A stretch of 14,212 bases of DNA from Oscillospiraceae bacterium (GTDB taxonomy: Bacteria > Bacillota > Clostridia > Clostridiales > Clostridiaceae), in NCBI GenBank assembly GCA_009785875.1, contig WQUF01000147.1:1-14212 (forward strand), given 5' to 3'. Each line of letters begins with the position of its first letter. Within the stretch, counting starts at the first letter, position 1. Positions 6,896 to 12,884 of the stretch are shown piece by piece. The notes under the pieces were generated by a model. That model was not told the DNA's origin. It saw nothing but the letters and a program-made list of their open reading frames with translations, and did no database searches. A program made the position numbers and the translations under genes.

Positions 6896-6963
6896 ATATT
6901 TATTATAGACTTATTTACCAAGGTATAAACACAAAATCATAATTTGTATGTGGAGGAAAACAC

Positions 6964-9366
6964 ATGAATGAGATAAAAATCATATTTGAACAAGACTTAA
7001 ACAATGATAATGTTATTAAAATCAAATTAGAAGATGTACCAGATGAGGATTTGTTATTTAAGTTTATGATTTCAAATAAAGGTATCTGGACATCTTTAAG
7101 CGATTTTTCTGATGAGAGGGAAGTTTTTTGGAGGGTTTTGGAAGATGGGCTTTATACTGTTATGATGCAGGCTAAACACAAAGGAAGCAAGAAACCATTT
7201 AGTTATATTTCAAAAAGAGAATATTCCTTTAGGCATATTTCAGATTTAAGTAGCAAAATAAAAGATGATGAAAAGATCATCGACTTTAATTCTGTAGCAC
7301 CAATATTTACTCAAAATGATAAACCTTTTGAAAAAAATGAGGCAGTTTCATTTATGGATGAAAATAATAGCAGGTTTGATAGTTTTGGAATCAATAACAT
7401 CATGCCAAATTTTCAAGCTGTAAGCAATAGCAACAACAAATATGAAAATTTGAAGTTAAATGACAATATTCTACCAAATATTAATACAAATAATCAAAAC
7501 AATTTAGTTTATGATATGGATGTAAGACCTTTTAATAGCGTAAGTGCAGTACAAAACAATGACTCAAACTTAAACAAAGACATGAGAAAGCTTAATGATA
7601 TTAAAGATGAAAAGGTAAATGCTACAGAAGTAAATACATATGATTCTAAAAACAAAGTGCTTTCTATTACGCCATCTAAAGAGAGTTACTTAGTGGGGGA
7701 TAAAATAACAATTTTCTGCGATGGTGGAAATGAAACTAAATTATACAGATTTCTACTTATGAGTGATAAAAATACCACGATGCTAAGAGATTATTCTTCT
7801 GATAATAGCCTCTACCATTTAATCGATAAAGAAGGCAATTTTACTATAAAAGCTCAAATAAAAGATTTAAGCTCTTCTAAGGTTTTCGATGAAGAGCAGG
7901 AAATAGGTATGAATGTAAAAAATATACCTAAAATTGATATAGTATCTTTTAAGTGTTTAAATCAAGAGAGAATTATAAATATGCCAATCATGTTTGAAGT
8001 AAAGACAAATGCCTCACCTTCAAGAACCGTTCTTTACAAATTTATAAAGATAAGTGAAGATGGAAATCAGGTGACAGTTCAAGACTTTTCAACTCACAGC
8101 AATATAACGTTAATAGAAGATAAAAGTGGGACTTCTAAACTTTTATGTTTAGTTAAGGATGTTAAGCTTCCCAATAAATTCGATGACAGGGCTGTTATTA
8201 AATATGAAGTAATGCAGTATAAACCAGTATCAATTAAGAGCTTTGAACCTGATGTTGCTTCTCATCAAAATGTTGGAATACCAGTAGTTTTAGATTCCAA
8301 TGTCACTGGAGGGAAAATTTTAAAATATAGGTTTTTAATTGAGGGACCAGAGAAAATTGATTCTGGATATATCAATTCAAGTTATTTCAAATGGATTCCG
8401 GAGGAAGAAGGAAATTATTTAGTATCTTTATTTGTAAAAGATGAGAGTTTCAGTGGAGATTATGAAGATAAACAGTTCTTTAATTATTTCATAGATCCCG
8501 CTATAGTCCGAGATATAGTCATTAAGGAAGTATTTGTTGAAAATCCCAAAACAGCCCTTATTGGAATTCCAAACAGGATTGAAGTATATGCTGAAGGTAG
8601 TGAAAACATACGTTATAAATTCATTGTAAAAAAAGATGATGAGCTTTTAGAGATGATCGATTACAATGAAAATAATTGGGTTAATTTTATGCCAGATGAA
8701 AAAGGAAGCTATACTATTGAAATCCATGCAAAGGATAAATATTCAAAAAAACCATATGATGCTATGAATTCCGTAGATGTAAAAGTATTTGAATATATAC
8801 CGGCTAAAATCGATTATCTGATTAATTTCAATGAAGACAACAATCTCATCAATAAACCTGTTAAGATAAACATCATAACAGAAGATGGAAGGGATACTTT
8901 TGTAAAATATAAAATTTTATTGGACGGACATTTTTTAGATGAGACTCAATATGAGACCATCAATACTATTACGTTTACGCCTAAAATTACAGGTGAATAT
9001 AAGCTAATCGTATTCTGTAAAAATGTTAGAAGCAAAGAAGAATATGACAGCAAAAAAATAGCTACTATAAAAGTTGAAAATGCTCTACCTGTTAAAAATG
9101 CAACTATTGAATGCTTAAGTAGCAGCATGACTGTAGGCGAAAAGCTAAGTTTTTATGTAAAATCTGAAGATAATTATGATACATTATATCAGTTTTATTT
9201 ATATGAAAATGAAGCTTGGAAACTCATTCAGGATTTTTCTACAAATAATAATTTCTCATATGTTCCAGCATCTAAAGGTGCTTGTAAGCTTATTGCGATT
9301 TGTAAAAATAGCTTGAGAATAGTTAATTATGATTGTGTGGCATCTTGTGACTATGAAATAGCATAA
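6964..9366 (+). CDS. Seven-module triple-tyrosine (Y_Y_Y/Ig-like) repeat protein
   Basis: The product is 800 residues. Seven beta-rich modules of about 90-99 residues can be laid out, at 1-92, then 232, 322, 421, 515, 613 and 709 to the end. Each carries the same pattern: a Pro/Val-rich start, a [KR]Y+F core strand (LYRFLL, LYKFIK, LKYRFLI, IRYKFIV, VKYKILL, LYQFYL), a central aromatic/Asn stretch, and an EG.Y.[LIV]...[AC]K[DN] strand. This matches Y_Y_Y (triple tyrosine) domains. Residues ~100-230 are an Asn-rich low-complexity linker. There is no signal peptide, membrane segment or anchor, so it appears cytoplasmic or exported by an unknown route. Such domains usually serve as sensor or scaffold modules, for instance beside kinase domains in hybrid two-component sensors; here no catalytic domain is attached. 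The ATG follows GGAGG by seven bases. It sits 68 bases downstream of pgi. Function unknown. Confidence 0.85.
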   Translation: MNEIKIIFEQDLNNDNVIKIKLEDVPDEDLLFKFMISNKGIWTSLSDFSDEREVFWRVLEDGLYTVMMQAKHKGSKKPFSYISKREYSFRHISDLSSKIKDDEKIIDFNSVAPIFTQNDKPFEKNEAVSFMDENNSRFDSFGINNIMPNFQAVSNSNNKYENLKLNDNILPNINTNNQNNLVYDMDVRPFNSVSAVQNNDSNLNKDMRKLNDIKDEKVNATEVNTYDSKNKVLSITPSKESYLVGDKITIFCDGGNETKLYRFLLMSDKNTTMLRDYSSDNSLYHLIDKEGNFTIKAQIKDLSSSKVFDEEQEIGMNVKNIPKIDIVSFKCLNQERIINMPIMFEVKTNASPSRTVLYKFIKISEDGNQVTVQDFSTHSNITLIEDKSGTSKLLCLVKDVKLPNKFDDRAVIKYEVMQYKPVSIKSFEPDVASHQNVGIPVVLDSNVTGGKILKYRFLIEGPEKIDSGYINSSYFKWIPEEEGNYLVSLFVKDESFSGDYEDKQFFNYFIDPAIVRDIVIKEVFVENPKTALIGIPNRIEVYAEGSENIRYKFIVKKDDELLEMIDYNENNWVNFMPDEKGSYTIEIHAKDKYSKKPYDAMNSVDVKVFEYIPAKIDYLINFNEDNNLINKPVKINIITEDGRDTFVKYKILLDGHFLDETQYETINTITFTPKITGEYKLIVFCKNVRSKEEYDSKKIATIKVENALPVKNATIECLSSSMTVGEKLSFYVKSEDNYDTLYQFYLYENEAWKLIQDFSTNNNFSYVPASKGACKLIAICKNSLRIVNYDCVASCDYEIA

Positions 9367-9406
9367 TAGTGAATATTGAATATTGAACAATGGTAATAGT
9401 GAATAG
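9367..9406 (+). repeat. Heptamer repeats just after the triple-tyrosine gene
   Basis: Directly after the stop codon lie TAGTGAA (9367-9373) and two copies of TATTGAA (9374-9387). After an interruption TAGTGAATAG recurs (9397-9406). The units are seven bases long and related to the heptamers of the hairpin at 1901-1928. Confidence 0.6.
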
Positions 9407-9417
9407 TTTTTTAAATT

Positions 9418-9452
9418 AAGTCTAAAATCTAAGATTTTGGGCTTATTTTTTT
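9418..9452 (+). terminator. Rho-independent terminator of the pgi/triple-tyrosine unit
   Basis: AAGTCTAAAATC (9418-9429) pairs with GATTTTGGGCTT (9433-9444) over 12 bp with G-U pairs and a three-base loop, followed by ATTTTTTT. Confidence 0.88.
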
Positions 9453-9566
9453 CAAGTATCAATTTTGTTCCATATATTATACTACTAAATATAGTATAAA
9501 TATACTCTTTATATAGTAATAAACATTATATATTAATCTAAAAACTATATTAAAAATTTGTTTCAG

Positions 9567-9588
9567 GGTTATAATTTAAATTACAACC
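9567..9588. repeat. 22-bp near-perfect palindrome
   Basis: GGTT-A-TAATTT is followed directly by AAATTA-C-AACC. All 11 base pairs match except one A/C opposition (9571/9584). It lies in the A/T-rich spacer between the terminator at 9418-9452 and the higA-like gene. It could be an operator or a recombination scar; no gene reads across it. Confidence 0.55.
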
Positions 9589-9614
9589 ATGTTTTTGATT
9601 ATGCTGCATTGATA

Positions 9615-9641
9615 GGAAAAGAAGCACTTAGGCTTCTTTCC
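9615..9641. terminator. Hairpin after the HigA-like gene, weak terminator candidate
   Basis: GGAAAAGAAGC (9615-9625) pairs with GCTTCTTTCC (9632-9641) with one bulged A and a six-base loop. It lies 20 bases beyond the end of the minus-strand higA-like gene. A proper U-tract is missing on both strands. The remaining A/T-rich stretch 9453-9614 shows no gene. Confidence 0.4.
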
Positions 9642-9661
9642 TTAAAGTAATCTTCTTTCCA

Positions 9662-9931
9662 TTAGTTTTTTTCTAGTGGTACTACTGCAAGAGTTTTCCC
9701 TAGAGGGGCTAATACCTTTAATATAGTATCTATCGTCGGGTTTGTTTCTCCTGCTTCTATTCGTGAGATAATTGGTTGTTTAACACCACTCAACTGTTCA
9801 AGTTCTCGCTGTGATATATTTTTTTCTTGTCTTGCTTTTATAAGTTCCCCAATAATGGCAACTCTTAAATTGCTTTCTCTTATTTCTTCGGCTGTATAAA
9901 GCTTTGGCCTAATCTCTTTCCATGTTTTCAT
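9662..9931 (-). CDS. higA: HigA-type antitoxin (Xre-family helix-turn-helix)
   Basis: The product is 89 residues. Residues 25-80 form a Xre/Cro-type HTH (EKNISQRELEQLSGVKQPIISRIEAG), preceded by a segment of ~25 residues (TWKEIRPKLYTAEEIRES) typical of antitoxins paired with Gp49/HigB-like toxins. It would bind and neutralise the toxin encoded upstream and repress the shared promoter. The toxin gene comes first, the HigBA order. The ATG (AAAGGAG eight bases upstream) lies inside the 3' end of the toxin gene, a 23-base overlap, which implies coupled translation. The exact subfamily name is inferred. Confidence 0.85.
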   Translation of the reverse strand: MKTWKEIRPKLYTAEEIRESNLRVAIIGELIKARQEKNISQRELEQLSGVKQPIISRIEAGETNPTIDTILKVLAPLGKTLAVVPLEKN

Positions 9932-10286
9932 TGTCTTTACTCCTTTCTTGCATATCTTTTAGGTTTCTTTTCGCTTGGTCTATTTCACGCTTAGGAGTTT
10001 TTTGAGTTTTCTTTTTAAAACAGTGAAGCAAAATGAAGCCTTTATCTGTCCAACTCGCAAATAATATCCGTCCTCTTATAGGTCTAATTTCCCATATGTC
10101 ACCATCAAGATGTTTTATATATGGTTCTCCTGCATTTTTGCCGTGTTCGCTCAAAACTTGGATATAGTCGTTTATTTTATTAGAATTTATGTGGCTATCC
10201 TTATCGGTGCGTTGTGATAGATCTTGCAAGTATTCATATACAGGGCTATGACCATCTTTATCCTCATAGAAGTATATTTCGTACAT
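9909..10286 (-). CDS. higB: HigB-type toxin (RelE/ParE superfamily, phage Gp49-like)
   Basis: The product is 125 residues. It shows the RelE-fold pattern of phage-derived Gp49-like/HigB toxins: YIKHLDGDIWEIRPIRGRI (basic, substrate-contact strand), a beta strand ending FILLHCFKKKTQKTPKREI, and a C-terminal helix with QAKRNLKDM. Members act as ribosome-dependent mRNA endonucleases that stop growth when free of antitoxin. The HCFKKKTQKTP block is the most diagnostic feature. Start: ATG with AAGGGGG eight bases upstream. A good promoter with operator-like repeats precedes it. It shares an operon with the HTH antitoxin, overlapping it by 23 bases, and is divergent from the second ParB-like gene. 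Confidence 0.87.
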   Translation of the reverse strand: MYEIYFYEDKDGHSPVYEYLQDLSQRTDKDSHINSNKINDYIQVLSEHGKNAGEPYIKHLDGDIWEIRPIRGRILFASWTDKGFILLHCFKKKTQKTPKREIDQAKRNLKDMQERSKDNENMERD

Positions 10287-10311
10287 TTTAATATCCCCCT
10301 TGCTTATCTAT

Positions 10312-10340
10312 AGTATACTTTTAAGTTATCACTTTGTCGA
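10312..10340 (-). promoter_or_regulatory. Promoter and possible operator of the higBA-type pair
   Basis: On the minus strand TCGACA (10340-10335) and TATACT (10317-10312) are 17 bases apart. The -10 lies in a perfect palindrome AGTATACT (10312-10319), and the spacer holds AAGT-N4-ACTT (10323-10334). Both are plausible binding sites for the HTH antitoxin. Confidence 0.65.
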
Positions 10341-10362
10341 TATTAATTTTATCTACTATAGT

Positions 10363-10452
10363 TTAAAAACCATCATCAACGATTTTTTTTGCGAATGCTG
10401 ATACTTCAGAGCTTGAAATATCAGCTTTTATATCCTTTAAATTGCTTTTCAT
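10363..10452 (-). pseudogene. Possible remnant of a DUF2922-like small gene
   Basis: A 29-codon frame without a ribosome site reads MKSNLKDIKADISSSEV, then a hydrophobic helix ending KKIVDDGF, and stops. The spacing of D-x-K-x-D-[IL]-[ST]-x2-EV and the helix ending in F resemble the middle of DUF2922-family proteins. The beta-strand part before it and the C-terminal part after it are missing. The frame stays open upstream past a GTG at 10485 but gives no recognisable sequence. It lies between the higBA promoter and the ParB-like gene. This is a weak call from pattern only. Confidence 0.25.
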
Positions 10453-10460
10453 TGCTATAC

Positions 10461-10533
10461 TATGATGGAAAATTAATTTTGACACACAAAAATAAATAAA
10501 GTTTAATGGAACATTTTTTTTTGATCCATCATA
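10461..10533. repeat. 9-bp inverted repeats bracketing the promoter of the second ParB-like gene
   Basis: TATGATGGA (10461-10469) and its exact complement TCCATCATA (10525-10533) enclose 55 bases that contain the predicted promoter at 10479-10507. They could be operator half-sites, or a marker of rearrangement. Confidence 0.5.
10479..10507 (+). promoter_or_regulatory. Promoter of the second ParB-like gene
   Basis: A perfect TTGACA (10479-10484) is followed after 17 bases by TTTAAT (10502-10507). Transcription would start near 10514, leaving a leader of about 65 bases to the ATG at 10579. Confidence 0.6.
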
Positions 10534-10578
10534 TTATAAATTATAAAGATGAGTTTTAAAGGTAGGGTAGTAATAACT

Positions 10579-11904
10579 ATGAAATATGAATTTGATAAAA
10601 ATTATAATGTGATGGAAAGCTATGATCTTTGGGAATTTGATGAAAAACAGCAGAAATATCTTAAGGAATTGCTTAAAAAATTTAATTTTGATAGATACAT
10701 GAATATCGAAAATGCTTTTGTTCCAAAAGAGGATGAAGAGATGGAGACCCTTGGGATAGAGGATTTATTCCCTAATGCAACTATAACTGTCCTCGATGAG
10801 GATGCTCATATTGAACCTAAAAACATAATTTCTACAACTATTAGAACAGCAAAGCCTAAGCCTGTTAATGAAGGGAAGGATTTTGTTTTAGACCAAAAAG
10901 TCAAATACTCAAACACTGTTGAGCACATTCACTTATCAAAATTATTTGAAATAGATAGATCCATCAATTTTTTCCCTTTGCCTGATGATGAAGAGCTATT
11001 GGATTTGATGGAGAACATCGAGACTTTTGGCGTATTAAGCCCTCTATTGGTTATAAAAAATGGTGAAAATGATGAGTATACTGTTGTAAGCGGAAGATCC
11101 AGGCTCATAGCTTTAAATCACTTATGGAACAATACTTCTGATGAACGATTTTTATATGCACCCTGTCTGATATTGCATGAAAATACGGATCCTGAAACAA
11201 TTCAGAGCATAATAATTTCCGCAAATTTAAGCTATAGAAAGATATCAAAGGATACTCAGATTAGAGCCATATTGCTTTTAGATAAAATTTTATCTAAGTC
11301 CAAATTGTACAGGACTCAAATGAACATAACGGATAAAATTGCGAAAAGTGCTGGAATATCGAGATCTACAGCAAACACAATCAGGGGATTTAAGAATTTA
11401 TCTCCTTTAGCTTTAGATTTGCTCTATAAAAATCACATCACAAGAGGGGCTGCAAGATTACTATCTATGGTAGAGAGCCACGAAACTCAGGATTTAATCA
11501 TAAATGGGCTTGGGAATCAAATAAATGACCTGGATAAAATAAAAGAGATGCTCGCAGGACCGAGTAAAGGTATATACGACAATGATTTAGGAAAAATAGT
11601 ACCTGAGACTTGGGAGAAGAAGATAGATAGAACGATGAGAATGACTCCAGGTACTACAAAGATTACGCTTTATGTTTCAAGCGGCATAGTTGAAGATGTC
11701 TTAAAGGCTATAATTCCGCTCAGAAGGGAAGCAGTTTTAAGGTATAAGGCATTCAAGGAAAATGAGATCAATAAGCACTTTAGAGTAGTTTTGGACGACA
11801 ACCATATAGAACAATATTTAAGGAAAGGGTTTGTAACTAAGGAGACTATCGATTTAGTTAAAAATGGGGATTATAAAGAAATAATAAAATATTCTAAAGC
11901 TTAA
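10579..11904 (+). CDS. ParB/Spo0J-like DNA-binding protein, intact copy
   Basis: The product is 441 residues from the ATG at 10579; an in-frame ATG at 10549 would add ten. Neither has a strong Shine-Dalgarno, so the start is uncertain. Layout (numbered from 10579): an acidic N-terminal region with the shared EDLFPN motif (61-66), a ParB-type domain (~120-205) with SGRSRL (171-176) in place of GERR, NLSYR (216-220) in place of ENxQR, an HTH (AKSAGISRSTANTIRGFKNL, ~255-274), and a separate C-terminal domain (~350-441) shared with the paralogue at 17-1207. Canonical ParB proteins are shorter (about 280-300) and sit beside parA; here neither is true. The gene lies between two toxin-antitoxin modules. 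A DNA-binding role is likely; partition or CTP hydrolysis is not shown, given the altered motifs. No terminator is seen after it. Confidence 0.85.
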   Translation: MKYEFDKNYNVMESYDLWEFDEKQQKYLKELLKKFNFDRYMNIENAFVPKEDEEMETLGIEDLFPNATITVLDEDAHIEPKNIISTTIRTAKPKPVNEGKDFVLDQKVKYSNTVEHIHLSKLFEIDRSINFFPLPDDEELLDLMENIETFGVLSPLLVIKNGENDEYTVVSGRSRLIALNHLWNNTSDERFLYAPCLILHENTDPETIQSIIISANLSYRKISKDTQIRAILLLDKILSKSKLYRTQMNITDKIAKSAGISRSTANTIRGFKNLSPLALDLLYKNHITRGAARLLSMVESHETQDLIINGLGNQINDLDKIKEMLAGPSKGIYDNDLGKIVPETWEKKIDRTMRMTPGTTKITLYVSSGIVEDVLKAIIPLRREAVLRYKAFKENEINKHFRVVLDDNHIEQYLRKGFVTKETIDLVKNGDYKEIIKYSKA

Positions 11905-12022
11905 TTATGCATATTTTTATTCACAAAGAGGTAATTAATACATTTTTTTGATATCAATTAGAGCAATTTCTACATCATTTAATTATTTAAATAAATTAGC
12001 TATAGGAAAATTAATTGTTTTC

Positions 12023-12044
12023 GTGCAAATAATATATACTGCAC
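12023..12044 (+). promoter_or_regulatory. Inverted repeat upstream of the DinJ/YafQ-type operon, likely operator
   Basis: GTGCA (12023-12027) and TGCAC (12040-12044) flank 12 A/T-rich bases and end 11 bases before the -10. This placement fits autoregulation by a ribbon-helix-helix antitoxin dimer. The rest of the spacer 11905-12022 shows no gene or clear signal. Confidence 0.5.
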
Positions 12045-12052
12045 AAATTTTA

Positions 12053-12061
12053 TGATATAAT
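12053..12061 (+). promoter_or_regulatory. Extended -10 promoter of the DinJ/YafQ-type operon
   Basis: TGATATAAT is a perfect extended -10 (TGnTATAAT). The -35 region is poor, as the inverted repeat at 12023-12044 occupies it. Confidence 0.65.
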
Positions 12062-12095
12062 GGATATATAGTAATTGAATAAAGAGGTGATTATA

Positions 12096-12368
12096 ATGCC
12101 CGAAACTACTAATATATCTATTCGAATGGAGAAAGAAGTAAAAGAACAAGCAGAGAATCTTTTTTCTGAATTTGGCATGAATATTACAACAGCTTTTAAT
12201 ATATTTGTACGTGAAGCACTCAGAAAACGCAAATTTCCTTGTGAGATTTCACTTCCTGAAGATTATAACTTAGATACAATAAAAACAATCAATGATGCAA
12301 GGCGTGGAATAGATATACAGAAATTCACTTCAACTGAAGAAATGTTTGAGGAGTTGAAGCGCGATTGA
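12096..12368 (+). CDS. RelB/DinJ-family antitoxin
   Basis: The product is 90 residues. Its N-terminal half is a ribbon-helix-helix DNA-binding fold: TTNISIRMEKEVKEQAENLF, then FGMNITTAFNIFVREALRKRKFPCEI, the diagnostic RelB/DinJ pattern. The C-terminal half (STEEMFEELKRD) would wrap around the toxin. It neutralises the YafQ-like toxin encoded next and represses the operon. Start: the ATG at 12096 with AAAGAGGTGA just upstream. A TTG 21 bases earlier is rejected because it precedes this ribosome site. Antitoxin comes before toxin, the opposite of the higBA-type pair at 9662-10286. Its stop overlaps the toxin start by four bases (TTGA), so translation is coupled. Confidence 0.9.
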   Translation: MPETTNISIRMEKEVKEQAENLFSEFGMNITTAFNIFVREALRKRKFPCEISLPEDYNLDTIKTINDARRGIDIQKFTSTEEMFEELKRD

Positions 12369-12631
12369 AAATCCGAGTGTTAACAGGAAAGTTTAAGAAG
12401 GATTACAAATTGTTAGAAAAACGAGGTTATGATTTAAGTAAGATAGATCATATTATGATGGAACTTATAAATGAGAGGAAACTTCCACTGGTTAATAATG
12501 ATCATGATTTAATTGGTAACTATGTTGGATGTAGGGAGTGTCACATTGAGGCTGATTGGCTATTAATATATGAATTAACTAAAACGGAAATATATTTCTA
12601 TAGAACAGGAACACATTCAGATTTATTTTAA
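12365..12631 (+). CDS. YafQ-family toxin (RelE superfamily mRNA interferase)
   Basis: The product is 88 residues, normal for YafQ. It carries the family pattern FKKDYKLLEKRGYD near the N-terminus, NDHDLIGNYVGCRECHIEADWLLIYEL in the middle, and the C-terminal FYRTGTHSDLF that includes the catalytic His and closing Phe of YafQ (TGSH.ELF in Escherichia coli). Family members cleave mRNA in the ribosome. Start: TTG at 12365, overlapping the antitoxin stop (TTGA); GAGGAG lies about 11 bases upstream, and no ATG or GTG start is available near it. A rho-independent terminator follows at 12653. All expected active-site-like residues appear to be present, so it is probably functional. Confidence 0.9.
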   Translation: MKIRVLTGKFKKDYKLLEKRGYDLSKIDHIMMELINERKLPLVNNDHDLIGNYVGCRECHIEADWLLIYELTKTEIYFYRTGTHSDLF

Positions 12632-12652
12632 TATAATAATTTTGTAGGAATA

Positions 12653-12681
12653 GCTCAGAGTTTATGCTTTGGGCAATTTTT
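12653..12681 (+). terminator. Rho-independent terminator of the DinJ/YafQ-type operon
   Basis: GCTCAGAG (12653-12660) pairs with CTTTGGGC (12667-12674) over 8 bp with two G-U pairs and a six-base loop, followed by AATTTTT. Confidence 0.7.
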
Positions 12682-12796
12682 ATGCATTTTACCTTATTTA
12701 AAGTTCTCTTTTTAGCACTTTACCTTTAAAAATCTATAAATTATAATAATAAAGAATAAATGAATGAATTTGATGAAATAATTAAATATAGGATTC

Positions 12797-12811
12797 AAAG
12801 CTTATAGCTTT
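12797..12811. repeat. Short palindrome upstream of pcrA
   Basis: AAAGCT-TAT-AGCTTT forms a 6-bp hairpin. It stands in the 12682-12884 spacer, which otherwise holds A/T-rich sequence and no convincing promoter or gene. Confidence 0.3.
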
Positions 12812-12884
12812 ATCAAGGTATTAAGACTTTAATATAAATAGACTTTTTATCTATGAGATCTATAAACCTTTTTAGGAGGGTGAA

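Noticed and set aside
8946..9128. Minus-strand open frame within the triple-tyrosine gene
   Set aside because: It lies wholly inside a gene with regular modules on the other strand and has no start signals.
9256..9462. Minus-strand open frame across the end of the triple-tyrosine gene and its terminator
   Set aside because: It spans a plus-strand terminator and the heptamer repeats and has no ribosome site.
9493..9506. AGTATA-AA-TATACT inverted repeat similar to the AGTATACT at the higBA-type promoter
   Set aside because: Such repeats arise easily in this very A/T-rich gap, and no promoter is attached to it.
12050..12232. Minus-strand open frame over the antitoxin gene
   Set aside because: It is opposite a well-supported ribbon-helix-helix antitoxin and covers its promoter.
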